From assembly GCA_022828425.1 (NCBI GenBank), contig CP094685.1, positions 3,390,046-3,454,045 of the forward strand: a stretch of DNA of 64,000 nt, given 5' to 3'. Position 1 is the stretch's first letter; every line of letters begins with the position of its first letter. Source of the stretch: Candidatus Thiothrix sulfatifontis (GTDB lineage: Bacteria > Pseudomonadota > Gammaproteobacteria > Thiotrichales > Thiotrichaceae). The position numbers and the translations under genes were made by a program. Below, piece after piece: positions 44,048-53,306 of this stretch. The notes under the pieces were generated by a model that saw only the letters and a list, made by a program, of their open reading frames with translations, made no database searches and was not told where the DNA came from.

Positions 44048-45481
44048 TCATAACAATGGCGCCAGCAATCGCGCAATATTTTCAGCCAAACGCTGCCATT
44101 TGCCCAATTGACGGCGCTGGGCTTCCGTCACTTCCTGCGTATTTGCACAAGCGTTTAGAAAATCTTGTTCCAGCTTACTGGCGATTTCGGCGCTGTAAAA
44201 AAAGATGTTGCCTTCAAAATTGAGGCGAAAACTGCGCTGATCCATATTCGCCGACCCCAGCGTCGCGAAATTGCTGTCGATCATCACCGCTTTGGCATGA
44301 GGCATGGCACGGTACATTTCAAACACGCGCACGCCCGCCGCCAGCAAATCGTCTATAAAGGAGCGCCCCGCGTACAATACCAGCGGATGATCCGATTTCC
44401 CCGGCAATAGCAAGCGCACATCCACGCCGCGCAATGCTGCTGTTTGCAAGGCCATCAGAATCGGGCGATCCGGCACGAAATACGGCGTTTCAATCCAAAT
44501 CCGCGTATTCGCCAGATTCATCGCCGCAAACAACACGGTATGAATCGCTTGCCAACGTTCATCCGCAGGCCCGCTGGCAAGGAATTGCGCGTGAATCGTT
44601 CCGGCATCCGCAATCACCGGAAAATACACCTCGCTCACCAAATCTTCGCCGGTAGCGTGATACCAATCCTGACAAAACACCTCCTGCAAGGTATACACCA
44701 CCGGCCCCTGAATTCGTGCGTGCAAATCTTGCCAAGGCTCGCCTCTGCCCGCGTACACATCGCCGACATTCATCCCGCCCGTAAAAGCCAGCATGCCATC
44801 AATAATGACCACTTTACGGTGATTGCGATTGTTCAGATTAAGCTGGCGGCTTAACACATTCACTTTCAGAAAACGTTCGACTTGCCCGCCTGCGGCTAAC
44901 AGTGGCGCAAAAAAGCGTGCATTGGCCTGACGCGAACCCACATCATCCACCAGCAAACGCACCGTGACCCCACGCTGTGCCGCTTGCACCAAGGCATTGC
45001 GCAAACGTTCGCCGGTATAATCCGCCTCCCAGATATAGTAGACCAGATGAATATGCTGGGTAGCAGCGGCGAAAGCCTGTTCCAAGACCGCAAATAGCTG
45101 TTCACCTTCGCGCATAATGTCGACGGCATTGCCACCGACGGGGCCGATTTCATCCAGCTTATTGACCAATTTGAGTAATGACGGCGGAATCCCGCGAATA
45201 TATTGCTGACCATTCAAGCAAACCTGCACATTTTGTAACGTATTCGCCAACTTTTCCTCGACCCGACGGCGTTTGCGACGGCGCAAATGCAAGCGCGTCG
45301 TGCCAAACACCCAAAAACTTAGCAGCCCAATAAAAGGCACAAAGACAATCGCCAACACCCACGCCAGTGTCGCCCCCGACTCACGGCGTTGCTGCACCAC
45401 TGTCGGTAACAAGGTAGCGACAATAATAACGTCCAACAATAATAAGCCGGTATTAAACCAACTTGTCAGGTAAGCCGTCAC
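44048..45481 (-). CDS. cls: cardiolipin synthase (phospholipase D type)
   Basis: Condenses two phosphatidylglycerols into cardiolipin and glycerol. About 477 residues. Two N-terminal membrane helices (LLLLDVIIVATLLP and LAWVLAIVFVPFIGLLSFWV) precede two HKD motifs: NHRKVVIIDGMLAFTGGMNV (near residue 225) and HAKAVMIDSNFATLGSANMD (near 405). The length and membrane helices fit ClsA. The GTG at 45481, with GGAAGGGATATTC upstream, is preferred; a GTG at 45496 would add five residues. It lies on the minus strand with moaE upstream (21 bp gap). Confidence 0.93.
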   Translation of the reverse strand: MTAYLTSWFNTGLLLLDVIIVATLLPTVVQQRRESGATLAWVLAIVFVPFIGLLSFWVFGTTRLHLRRRKRRRVEEKLANTLQNVQVCLNGQQYIRGIPPSLLKLVNKLDEIGPVGGNAVDIMREGEQLFAVLEQAFAAATQHIHLVYYIWEADYTGERLRNALVQAAQRGVTVRLLVDDVGSRQANARFFAPLLAAGGQVERFLKVNVLSRQLNLNNRNHRKVVIIDGMLAFTGGMNVGDVYAGRGEPWQDLHARIQGPVVYTLQEVFCQDWYHATGEDLVSEVYFPVIADAGTIHAQFLASGPADERWQAIHTVLFAAMNLANTRIWIETPYFVPDRPILMALQTAALRGVDVRLLLPGKSDHPLVLYAGRSFIDDLLAAGVRVFEMYRAMPHAKAVMIDSNFATLGSANMDQRSFRLNFEGNIFFYSAEIASKLEQDFLNACANTQEVTEAQRRQLGKWQRLAENIARLLAPLL

Positions 45482-45502
45482 GAATATCCCTTCCACAGGC
45501 GG

Positions 45503-45946
45503 TTAACCGAGCGTATTGCGATCAACCCAACGTACCGTGCCATTACTCAAGGTTTCACGCTTCCAGAAAGGTGCGGTGTGTTTGAGCGTTTCCATCAAAT
45601 GACGGCAAGCCTCAAACGCAGCGGCGCGATGAGCTGACCACACTGCCACCAACACAATCGGTTGCGCTGGTAAGATTTCGCCAACACGGTGCACCACCAA
45701 CGCCGCATCCAGCGACCAGCGTTGCGCCGCTTCCGCCACCAGCGTTGCCAATTGGCGCTCGGTCATGCCGGGGTAATGCTCCAAATACATGCCCGTCACG
45801 TCATCGCTTTCGTTGAAATCGCGCATTGTGCCGACGAATACAGCGGTTGCCCCGGAACGCGCATTGTCCGGCAACTGTCGCGCTTGCCAATCGGCGAGGT
45901 ATTGCCAAGGCTCAAACGGCATGTCGCGCACGTCAACGTGTTGCAT
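45503..45946 (-). CDS. moaE: molybdopterin synthase catalytic subunit
   Basis: 147 residues. Transfers sulfur from thiocarboxylated MoaD to precursor Z (cPMP), giving molybdopterin. Family features: GATAVFVGTMRDFNESDDVT, LEHYPGMTERQLATLVAEA, HRVGEILPAQPIVLVAVWSA, and HRAAAFEACRHLMETLKHTA, followed by the active-site lysine in FWKRE. It directly follows moaD (2 bp gap). The other moa genes are outside the window. The pair indicates molybdoenzymes in the cell. Confidence 0.95.
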   Translation of the reverse strand: MQHVDVRDMPFEPWQYLADWQARQLPDNARSGATAVFVGTMRDFNESDDVTGMYLEHYPGMTERQLATLVAEAAQRWSLDAALVVHRVGEILPAQPIVLVAVWSAHRAAAFEACRHLMETLKHTAPFWKRETLSNGTVRWVDRNTLG

Positions 45947-45948
45947 GA

Positions 45949-46182
45949 TCAGCCTCCGGTAACGGGTGGGAAAAACGCCACTTCATCGCCCGGTTGCACC
46001 AAGCTGTCAGCATCCACATACGTTTGATTGATGGACATCAACACATTATCCGGCAAATGCGCTTCACCGCTGCTGCGCTGCCAGACTTCTTGCAAGGTCA
46101 ACGGCGTATCGGTTTCCAGCAGCCGTTGGCTTTGCCCGATGCGTTCGCGCAGGCTGGCGAAAAACAGTACTTTAATGGGCAT
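45949..46182 (-). CDS. moaD: molybdopterin synthase sulfur carrier subunit
   Basis: 77-residue ubiquitin-like protein ending in the conserved Gly-Gly (FFPPVTGG) that is thiocarboxylated. It begins [19 protein letters not shown] and contains PDNVLMSINQTYVDADSLVQ and PGDEVAFFPP. Its start overlaps the 3' end of the upstream LysR gene by 11 bp, so LysR-moaD-moaE may form one transcript. Confidence 0.93.
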   Translation of the reverse strand: MPIKVLFFASLRERIGQSQRLLETDTPLTLQEVWQRSSGEAHLPDNVLMSINQTYVDADSLVQPGDEVAFFPPVTGG

Positions 46183-47146
46183 TTAAACCTCCCTTTATTG
46201 GATTTTGATGGGCTTCTTCTAATAACCATTCCACAAATACATCGCAAGCGCGTTGATTTAAGGGCGCGGATTGCGGGCGAAACACGTAGTAAGCGTGCTC
46301 CAATGGCATCGGCAAATCAAAGGGGATGCACAACCTGCCCGCATCAATATCAGCTTGCGCCAATGGCTTGATGCTCAACAGCACGCCTTGCGCATCCACA
46401 GCCGCATCCAACGCTAATGACACATGGTTAAAATGCAGCCCCCGGTTCGCATTAATGCCTTCCACACCCTGTAATTTTAGCCATTTTGACCAACTGGGGT
46501 GTCCCACATAATTCGTATCATCATGCAACAAGGTGTGAAACGCCAAATCCGCAGGTGTGTGCAAGGGGTGCGGATGTTGCGCATTCAACAACGCCGGGCT
46601 GCAAACCGGCACGGCTGATACCGCAAACAGCTTGGTGATACTGTCACCGGGGTATTGCCCAGCGCCAAAACCGATGACCACATCCACCTGATTTTGGCGA
46701 AAAAACGTATCCATGGCGCGATTATCCTGCTGAAGATCCGCATCTACCAGACTGACATTGCTATTAATTTGCATATCAATTTCCGGGTGTTGCCGGGAAA
46801 AACGCGGCAGGCGCGGAATCAACCATTTAGACGCAAACGAAGGTGCCGCGCATACCGTAATGTGTTCGCGGTGGGTTTCATTGCGCATCAAATGCACTGC
46901 ATCCGCCAGACAATCAAACGCTTGGCGCAATTTTGGCAAGGCTGCCTCCGCGCCTTTGCTGAGCACAATTGAACGATTTTTACGTTCCAACAACGCAAAG
47001 CCAAGGTAATCCTCCAGAAATTTAATCTGGTGACTAATGGCGGCACGAGTCACATGAAGTTCTGCCGCCGCTTTGGTAAAACTCAAGTGGCGGGCAACGG
47101 CTTCAAAAGCTCGCAAAGCATTCAGGGGGGGCAGTTGTTGTGACAT
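46172..47146 (-). CDS. LysR family transcriptional regulator, GcvA-like
   Basis: 324 residues. The N-terminal winged helix is of the GcvA/TrpI/AmpR group: [40 protein letters not shown] and [20 protein letters not shown]. The effector-binding domain follows. It is divergent from trpE (107 bp between starts) and overlaps moaD downstream. TrpI-type LysR regulators sit beside trp genes in pseudomonads, but those control trpBA. A role for trpEG here is therefore only a possibility; the ligand is unknown. Confidence 0.85.
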   Translation of the reverse strand: MSQQLPPLNALRAFEAVARHLSFTKAAAELHVTRAAISHQIKFLEDYLGFALLERKNRSIVLSKGAEAALPKLRQAFDCLADAVHLMRNETHREHITVCAAPSFASKWLIPRLPRFSRQHPEIDMQINSNVSLVDADLQQDNRAMDTFFRQNQVDVVIGFGAGQYPGDSITKLFAVSAVPVCSPALLNAQHPHPLHTPADLAFHTLLHDDTNYVGHPSWSKWLKLQGVEGINANRGLHFNHVSLALDAAVDAQGVLLSIKPLAQADIDAGRLCIPFDLPMPLEHAYYVFRPQSAPLNQRACDVFVEWLLEEAHQNPIKGGLNAH

Positions 47147-47252
47147 GGGGCAATTATGCCTGAATCACCGCGCATCTCGCAGTGATACTTTAAACAATAA
47201 CTGTGCTAGACTTTTTCCCCTTATTCAACCTGAAATGCACGCCACGCACACC

Positions 47253-48734
47253 ATGAATCAGGACATCTTTGATACCTATATTGCCCAAGGCTACAACCGC
47301 GTTCCTGTCCGCCGAACCATTCTGGCTGACCTTGACACCCCGTTAAGTGCCTACCTCAAACTCGCTGACGCGCCCTATTCCTACCTGTTCGAGTCCGTAC
47401 AGGGCGGGGAAAAATGGGGACGTTATTCCATGCTTGGCCTGCCTGCGCAAACCATCATCAAGGTGTTCGGCTTGCAGGTGGAAGTGCATCGCGCTCATCA
47501 GCCGATTGAACGTTTTGACGTGGCTGACCCGCTGGCGTGGATTACCGCATTCCAGCAGCAATACCAAGTACCCGACATCGAAGACTTGCCGCGCTTCAAC
47601 GGCGGGCTAGTCGGCTATTTCGGCTACGAAACCATCCGTTACATCGAGAAAAAACTCGCCACGGGGCGCGACAAACCCGACCCGATTGGTACACCCGACA
47701 TTGTGCTAATGGTGTCGGATGAAGTCGTGGTCTTCGACAATTTGCGCGGCGAATTGCACTTAATCGTTTTGGCGGAAGCCAACGGCTACCAGCAAGCCCA
47801 GCAACGCCTCAATGCGCTCGAACAGCAATTGCAGGAAGCCCGCCGCCTTTACCAACCCGCCCCCAAAGCGACACAGGTAGAAGAAAGCGACTTCATTTCC
47901 GGCTTCACCGAAGACGGTTTCAAGCAAGCGGTGCTGGATGCCAAGGAATACATCAAGGCAGGCGACATCATGCAAGTGGTGCTGTCGCAGCGCATGAGCA
48001 TTCCGTTTGCCGCGCCGCCGCTGGATTTGTACCGCGCTTTGCGCCGCCTCAATCCATCACCGTACATGTATTTCCTCAATCTGGGTGATTTCCACATCGT
48101 CGGTTCTTCACCGGAAATTTTGGTGCGCCTTGAAGATGACGTGATTACCGTGCGCCCAATTGCCGGAACGCGCCGCCGTGGTGACACCGAACAGCGCGAT
48201 CAGGAACTCGAAACCGAACTGCTCAACGACCCCAAAGAACTCGCCGAACACCTGATGTTGATCGACCTTGGGCGCAACGATGCGGGGCGCGTCAGCGAAA
48301 TCGGCTCGGTCAAACTCACCGACAAAATGATCGTGGAACGCTATTCGCACGTCATGCACATCGTTTCCAACGTCACCGGCAAACTGCTGGCGGGGCTGGA
48401 TGCGATGGATGTATTACGCGCCACCTTCCCCGCCGGAACCGTCAGTGGTGCGCCGAAAATCCGCGCGATGGAAATCATCGACGAACTCGAACCTGTGAAG
48501 CGCGGCGTGTATTCGGGCGCGGTCGGTTATTTGGCGTGGAACGGCAATATGGATACTGCGATTGCGATTCGTACTGCCGTCATCAAGGATGATGTGCTGC
48601 ACATTCAAGCGGGTGCAGGCGTGGTGTACGACTCCGTACCGCAATCGGAATGGGATGAAACCATGAACAAAGGGCGGGCGGTATTCCGTGCGGCTAGTGC
48701 AGCATTGTCCGGCTTGAACGGCAAACATAAGTAA
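47253..48734 (+). CDS. trpE: anthranilate synthase component I
   Basis: Converts chorismate to anthranilate with ammonia from TrpG, the first step of tryptophan synthesis. About 493 residues. The N-terminus [20 protein letters not shown] matches family starts. The Trp-binding LLES-like element is [16 protein letters not shown]. The chorismate-binding domain contains [39 protein letters not shown], and [20 protein letters not shown]. No strong ribosome site precedes 47253 or the alternative ATG 47235. The frame extends to 47073 but overlaps lysR. It is followed 14 bp later by trpG. Confidence 0.95.
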   Translation: MNQDIFDTYIAQGYNRVPVRRTILADLDTPLSAYLKLADAPYSYLFESVQGGEKWGRYSMLGLPAQTIIKVFGLQVEVHRAHQPIERFDVADPLAWITAFQQQYQVPDIEDLPRFNGGLVGYFGYETIRYIEKKLATGRDKPDPIGTPDIVLMVSDEVVVFDNLRGELHLIVLAEANGYQQAQQRLNALEQQLQEARRLYQPAPKATQVEESDFISGFTEDGFKQAVLDAKEYIKAGDIMQVVLSQRMSIPFAAPPLDLYRALRRLNPSPYMYFLNLGDFHIVGSSPEILVRLEDDVITVRPIAGTRRRGDTEQRDQELETELLNDPKELAEHLMLIDLGRNDAGRVSEIGSVKLTDKMIVERYSHVMHIVSNVTGKLLAGLDAMDVLRATFPAGTVSGAPKIRAMEIIDELEPVKRGVYSGAVGYLAWNGNMDTAIAIRTAVIKDDVLHIQAGAGVVYDSVPQSEWDETMNKGRAVFRAASAALSGLNGKHK

Positions 48735-48748
48735 GCAAGAGGTATACT

Positions 48749-49333
48749 ATGCGCGTCTTAATGATTGATAACTATGACTCTTTTACTTACAACATCGTAC
48801 AATATCTGGGTGAGTTAGGGGCGGACGTTCAAATCGTGCGTAACGACGAAATTCCCGTCGAAGCGATTGACGGCATCGCCCCAGACAAAATCGTACTGTC
48901 GCCAGGGCCTTGCACACCGACGGAAGCAGGCATTTCCATCCTCACCCTGCTGCGTTTTGCGGGCAAAATCCCCATCCTCGGCGTATGCCTTGGGCATCAA
49001 TCCATCGGGCAAGCCTTCGGCGGCAAGATCATCCGCGCCAAAGCAATCATGCACGGCAAAATCTCCTTGGTGCATCACAATGGCACGGGCGTATTCACCG
49101 GCTTACCCAGCCCGTTTGAAGCCACCCGCTACCATTCGCTAGTGATCGAACAGGAAAGCATTCCCGACTGCTTAGAAATTACCGCGTGGACGGAAACGGC
49201 GGATGGCAAGCTGGATGAAATCATGGGTGTGCGCCACAAAACGCTGCCAGTGGAAGGTGTGCAATTCCATCCCGAATCCATCCTCACCCAATACGGGCAT
49301 GATATGTTGCGGAATTTCTTGGATGGAAAGTAA
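48749..49333 (+). CDS. trpG: anthranilate/para-aminobenzoate synthase glutamine amidotransferase
   Basis: 194-residue class I glutamine amidotransferase. Catalytic Cys in [17 protein letters not shown], His-Glu in [18 protein letters not shown]. It begins [20 protein letters not shown], the hallmark of TrpG/PabA. It supplies ammonia to TrpE and possibly also to PabB for folate. AGAGG precedes the start. trpD and trpC, often next, are absent; a Uma2-type gene follows instead. Confidence 0.95.
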   Translation: MRVLMIDNYDSFTYNIVQYLGELGADVQIVRNDEIPVEAIDGIAPDKIVLSPGPCTPTEAGISILTLLRFAGKIPILGVCLGHQSIGQAFGGKIIRAKAIMHGKISLVHHNGTGVFTGLPSPFEATRYHSLVIEQESIPDCLEITAWTETADGKLDEIMGVRHKTLPVEGVQFHPESILTQYGHDMLRNFLDGK

Positions 49334-49380
49334 GGTTGCTATGCTTGCATCAAAACCTACCCTTACCTAGAGTTGCTGAT

Positions 49381-49956
49381 ATGTCCCAACCACAGACACA
49401 ACATTACACAACGGAAGCCGAATACCTCACGTTTCAAAACGACGGAGACATTCGCCACGAATACGTGGATGGACAAATTTATGCAATGGCAGGCGCGAAC
49501 GATAAGCACAATCGTGTCACGATGAATATCGGCTTTCATCTGCGCCGCCAAACGCGCGGCACGACTTGCACTACGTACCTCAGCGACATGAAACTGCGCA
49601 TGGAAGGCGGGCGTTATTTTTACTACCCCGATGTCATGCTGTGCTGTGATACTGACGACAATATCGGCGGGTATTACCGTGAACAGCCGTGCATCATCGT
49701 TGAAGTTTCATCACCCGCTACTGCCAATGTTGACCGCCGTGAAAAACTGCTGAATTATCAGCGTATATCCAGTCTGCGTTATTACTTGCTAGTTTCACCC
49801 GAACACGTACAAGTTGACTATTACCAGCGCAATGCCAGCAAGCAATGGGAGCTTGCCTCACTAGAAAAAGGCGAAGCATTGGAAATACAGTGTGGCGACA
49901 AAAAGCTACAACTGACTCTGGAAGATATTTACGAAGATATGGACATGATACTGTGA
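49381..49956 (+). CDS. Uma2 family putative endonuclease (DUF820, PD-(D/E)XK-like)
   Basis: About 191 residues. Typical Uma2 pattern: YTTEAEYLTFQNDGDIRHEY, VDGQIYAMAGANDKHNRVTM, then the nuclease-like core FYYPDVMLCCDTDD and CIIVEVSSPATANVDRREKL (the D...ExS version of PD-(D/E)XK), and YQRISSLRYYLLVSPEHVQV. Members are common in multiple copies in cyanobacteria and filamentous bacteria; their biological role is unclear. It lies 47 bp after trpG and 82 bp before the AT-rich HEPN gene. A longer frame from 49336 lacks a ribosome site. Confidence 0.8.
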   Translation: MSQPQTQHYTTEAEYLTFQNDGDIRHEYVDGQIYAMAGANDKHNRVTMNIGFHLRRQTRGTTCTTYLSDMKLRMEGGRYFYYPDVMLCCDTDDNIGGYYREQPCIIVEVSSPATANVDRREKLLNYQRISSLRYYLLVSPEHVQVDYYQRNASKQWELASLEKGEALEIQCGDKKLQLTLEDIYEDMDMIL

Positions 49957-50038
49957 AATCACACCATACTTAGGTTACACTGAAAAAAGTTATACCTGTA
50001 GAAACTACTAGCAACGCATATCACGTGAAGGGATATTC

Positions 50039-51469
50039 ATGGAAAGCATTTCAAATAAGTACTTAATAGCCATAAAAGAAAAAACCGATTGTTATCACCA
50101 CATTGAATTCAAAGATGAGCAATCAATTAAAGAAAAAATTAAAGATATATATCCAAAAATACAAATAAATAAACTAGAAGAAAACGCAGAAAAAGAAATA
50201 TTTTTTACTTTGGAAATTTCTTGTCAACTTCAAAACAATCTGATACCAGATAGCTTTCTTAGTGCTTGTAAAAAAATAGAAAACATTTTTGATATAGATA
50301 AAAATAAATTAACAATAAAAAAAGCAAGTGAAAAACAAGAAGTGATATGCGATGGAGTAAAAATCGAAACATTATGGAATGGGATTTCGTTTTTTTACTC
50401 TACCGAATCATACAAGTTAATTCATCAGGTCGAAAATCTCACGAGAGCAATCGTTAATTATTTCATGCATACAAAAGCTGGAAGAGATTGGCTCATAGGA
50501 TTTAACGAGAAATCTACTGACATCAGAAAACTAAAAGAAAGAAAATCTCAAAATCATCTTTATGAATTAGAATTTTCTGATTTAGGAAAAATACTATATG
50601 AAGTTTATGGATATGAACAAAGCATTAACAACATAAAACATGAGTTTAACAAATCAAATCAACATAAAGAAGACTCTATAAGTATAAAATTACTAGAGAA
50701 GATTTTACCAAAGAGTTATTTGGAAACATTTTTTCCTGAATTTGAAAAGATAAATGGAAAAGACTTTAAAGGCATATGGAAAAGACTAACAGAACTAAGG
50801 AATATCGTTGCTCATAATAAATTTATCAATCATGATACTTTTGACGAGATAAAAAAATATGCTAACCCAATAATAAGTTACACAAAGAGATCAATGATTG
50901 AAATTCCAAAAATGAGTCCTGATGAACATGATTTATCTAATATGGTAGCGCATATATCAGCAACACTTAATAATGAAACAATTGAAGACGATTATTCAGA
51001 TGCCATTGAAGAAGAACCAATCAATATAAACACCTCCAGTCAATATAAAGGAGTTTTATTTGACACCAATAATTCTTATGATGAGAATGCCGTATGGGAA
51101 ATGATGAAAAACAAGTATGTTGCTGCTTATGGAGATGCAAAACATTACATTGAATATTTAAACACAGAAGATATTATTTTTTTCTATCACAGAGGATATG
51201 GAATAATTGCCGCCGGGAAAGTAACAGACAAAAAAACAAACAAAGGAAATGGGACTAGCTACAAAAAAGAAGTAGTGTTTTTAACAGCAATACCTAAAAC
51301 ATCAGAAATAAAATCACATGTCTCAATTAAAAAAATACGTGAAATAACAGGGAGAAACTTTTTCTGGGCAAGAACACTGAAAGTACCATATTTAAGTAGT
51401 GATGAAACCAATAATTTGCTTGAAAAAATAATACCAATATTGGGAAAAGCTGATGATACGGATAGTTAA
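50039..51469 (+). CDS. AT-rich HEPN-domain protein with possible C-terminal EVE/PUA-like domain, candidate defence effector
   Basis: 476 residues, with base and codon use very unlike all neighbours (A-rich, many Lys/Ile/Asn). The middle part (about 130-285) looks like a Swt1-type HEPN domain: QVENLTRAIVNYFMHTKAGR, then YELEFSDLGKILYEVYGYE, then WKRLTELRNIVAHNKFINHD with the Rx4H RNase motif RNIVAH. The C-terminal part (about 340-470) has VWEMMKNKYVAAYGDAKHYI and DIIFFYHRGYGIIAAGKVTD, the pattern of EVE/PUA-like modified-base-binding domains. GAAGGGATATTC precedes the start. It overlaps the downstream mntA by 17 bp. HEPN effectors linked to nucleic-acid-sensing domains occur in antiphage systems. 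Function is inferred. Confidence 0.55.
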   Translation: MESISNKYLIAIKEKTDCYHHIEFKDEQSIKEKIKDIYPKIQINKLEENAEKEIFFTLEISCQLQNNLIPDSFLSACKKIENIFDIDKNKLTIKKASEKQEVICDGVKIETLWNGISFFYSTESYKLIHQVENLTRAIVNYFMHTKAGRDWLIGFNEKSTDIRKLKERKSQNHLYELEFSDLGKILYEVYGYEQSINNIKHEFNKSNQHKEDSISIKLLEKILPKSYLETFFPEFEKINGKDFKGIWKRLTELRNIVAHNKFINHDTFDEIKKYANPIISYTKRSMIEIPKMSPDEHDLSNMVAHISATLNNETIEDDYSDAIEEEPININTSSQYKGVLFDTNNSYDENAVWEMMKNKYVAAYGDAKHYIEYLNTEDIIFFYHRGYGIIAAGKVTDKKTNKGNGTSYKKEVVFLTAIPKTSEIKSHVSIKKIREITGRNFFWARTLKVPYLSSDETNNLLEKIIPILGKADDTDS

Positions 51470-51860
51470 GGCTGTTTTAACGCAGTATCCTGCAACCCAA
51501 GCCATCTACCTCTTCGGCTCATGGGAGACAGAACATCAAACACCGCACAGCGACCTAGACATCGCTGTATTGCTGCCTCATGAAACAGCCAAGCATATTG
51601 ACCCGTGGGAATGGCTAACCCTATCCCAAAAACTTGCAAGCATTGCCGGAGTAGAAAAAGTCGATCTCATCAACTTACGCCAAGTCGATACGGTTTTGCG
51701 TAAAGAAATCATCACAGCCAATCGCCGTATTTGGTGCACTGACGAAAGTGCCGCCCTCGAATTTGAAGCATTAACCCTATCGCTGTACCATCAACTCCAG
51801 TTTGAACGCCAAGACATCATCAACGATGCCATCAAAACAGGACGCTTCCGCCATGCTTGA
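51453..51860 (+). CDS. mntA: MntA-type nucleotidyltransferase antitoxin
   Basis: 135 residues. The minimal nucleotidyltransferase motif GSx10DxD is exact: GSWETEHQTPHSDLDIAVLL near residues 22-40, with a third acidic residue in KVDLINL. In MntA-HepT systems this enzyme AMPylates a tyrosine of HepT and so silences it. The stop overlaps the hepT start by 8 bp, the usual coupling. Its base composition returns to that of the chromosome, so it was probably not acquired together with the AT-rich gene it overlaps by 17 bp. Confidence 0.88.
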   Translation: MIRIVKAVLTQYPATQAIYLFGSWETEHQTPHSDLDIAVLLPHETAKHIDPWEWLTLSQKLASIAGVEKVDLINLRQVDTVLRKEIITANRRIWCTDESAALEFEALTLSLYHQLQFERQDIINDAIKTGRFRHA

Positions 51861-52278
51861 TAGTGTATTGAACAAAAAAGACAGTCTCGAACGCTGTATC
51901 CAGCAAATCCACACCTACTACGCACTGCCTGCGGACAAGCCTTTCGCGCAGGATTTCATGAAACAGGATGCCATCAGCATCAATCTGCAACGTGCCGCCC
52001 AGTTGTGTATTGACCTAGCAAACATTACCATCCGCAGCAAGAAACTTGGCCTCCCCAAAGACAGCAGCGACAGTTTTACCCTGTTGGTTGAAGCAAGCAT
52101 CATCGACAACACGATGGGACAGCACCTCAAAGGTATGGTCGGTTTCCGTAACATATTGGTACATGAATACACCAAACTCGACCTCAGCATTATGGTTGAT
52201 GTGATTGAAAACCATCTGGAAGAATTGATCGATTTTGCCCAACTTATCCTCCTGAAATTCAAGGACGACAACATTTGA
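51853..52278 (+). CDS. hepT: HepT-type HEPN toxin (RNase)
   Basis: 141 residues, all helical. The HEPN active site with the target tyrosine, Rx4HxY, is present: GMVGFRNILVHEYTKLD near residues 99-115. The N-terminal helices contain LNKKDSLERCIQQIHTYYA and INLQRAAQLCIDLANITI, as in HepT. It would cleave RNA when not AMPylated by MntA. The start at 51853 (MLDSVLNKK) overlaps the antitoxin stop; the frame is open to 51802. It overlaps the RDD gene start by 4 bp. Confidence 0.88.
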   Translation: MLDSVLNKKDSLERCIQQIHTYYALPADKPFAQDFMKQDAISINLQRAAQLCIDLANITIRSKKLGLPKDSSDSFTLLVEASIIDNTMGQHLKGMVGFRNILVHEYTKLDLSIMVDVIENHLEELIDFAQLILLKFKDDNI

Positions 52279-52700
52279 AAACTGCTGAACCCGCCACCCT
52301 CCTGCGTCGCCTCGGCGCAATCATTTACGACACCGTACTCGCGGGCTTTAGCATCGTTATTGTCGCGGGTATCGTGTCAGCCAGCTTTACTGCGCTAACG
52401 GGCATCAAACCACCCGCCGCGTTGATGATGCTGGCATACGCCGCCATGACCTACGGCTTTTTCGGCTGGTTTTGGACGCACGGCGGGCAAACGCTGGGAA
52501 TGCGAGCATGGAAAGTGCGCGTCGTCACCACCGATGGGCAACCGATCAACTGGCAGCAAGCCCAAACCCGTTTTATATGGGCAGCCGCCAGTTGGGGTGC
52601 ATTAGGTGTCGGTTTTTTAATTTCTTTATTCGACCCCGAACGCCTGACTTGGCATGACCGTTTTTCACACACACGTTTGGTGCGCATCCACAAAAAATGA
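52275..52700 (+). CDS. RDD family membrane protein
   Basis: 141 residues. The RDD signature is at the start (ATLLRRLGAIIYDTVLAG, Arg and Asp pair). Three membrane helices follow: SIVIVAGIVSASFTALTG, ALMMLAYAAMTYGFFGWFW and SWGALGVGFLISLFD, with the GQTLGMRAWKVRVV loop between the last two. It probably uses a TTG start overlapping the hepT stop. The function of the family is unclear; some members are ion/proton exchangers. It converges directly with the NUDIX gene (stops adjacent). Confidence 0.8.
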   Translation: MKTAEPATLLRRLGAIIYDTVLAGFSIVIVAGIVSASFTALTGIKPPAALMMLAYAAMTYGFFGWFWTHGGQTLGMRAWKVRVVTTDGQPINWQQAQTRFIWAAASWGALGVGFLISLFDPERLTWHDRFSHTRLVRIHKK

Positions 52701-53246
52701 TCACTCCACGGGTTTTGGCACTACAAAACCCAGATTGTGTACCGGAAACGCGCCCAGCTTACGATCGCTGAAAAAACATTCCAAGGTCTTGCGCACCGAC
52801 GGAAACGCCAACTCGCCCCACGGAATTTCATGCTCGTGGAACAAGCGCGTTTCCAAACTTTCCAACCCCGGCGAAAAGTCATCCGACACCAATTCACAGC
52901 GGTACAGCATGTACACCTGATTGATGTGCGGAATGCTAATCACCGTATACAGCCGCAAATCGCGCAAGCTCGCATTCGCCTCTTCATGCGCCTCACGCGC
53001 CGCCGCCTGATCGGTGGTTTCGCCGTTTTCCATGAACCCCGCAGGCAATGTCCACAAGCCGTAACGCGGTGCAATTGCTCGCCGACACAACAACACCTGT
53101 TCGCCCCACACCGGCAACGCCCCCGCCACAATTTTCGGGTTTTGGTAATGAATCATCCCGCACGTATCACACACAAAACGCATTCGTTCATCGTTTTCGG
53201 GGATCTGTAAACTCACGGTCGCGCCACAGTCGCTGCAATAATTCAT
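52701..53246 (-). CDS. NUDIX hydrolase with N-terminal zinc ribbon
   Basis: 181 residues. An N-terminal zinc ribbon (YCSDCGATV and FVCDTCGMIHYQNP, two CxxC) precedes a NUDIX domain. The NUDIX box is nearly canonical: GFMENGETTDQAAAREAHEE followed by AN where the consensus has xG. It hydrolyses a nucleoside diphosphate derivative; NADH pyrophosphatase (NudC-like) proteins also carry a zinc ribbon, but this is shorter than NudC. The substrate is unknown. It is divergent from der. Confidence 0.88.
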   Translation of the reverse strand: MNYCSDCGATVSLQIPENDERMRFVCDTCGMIHYQNPKIVAGALPVWGEQVLLCRRAIAPRYGLWTLPAGFMENGETTDQAAAREAHEEANASLRDLRLYTVISIPHINQVYMLYRCELVSDDFSPGLESLETRLFHEHEIPWGELAFPSVRKTLECFFSDRKLGAFPVHNLGFVVPKPVE

Positions 53247-53306
53247 GTTTTCTCCTGAAATAATGGTATCCTACCCGGCTTCGTTTTCTGTTGTGCTGTT
53301 TATACC

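Noticed and set aside
47073..47252. 60-codon N-terminal extension of trpE
   Set aside because: It overlaps the start of the divergent lysR and is unlike any TrpE N-terminus.
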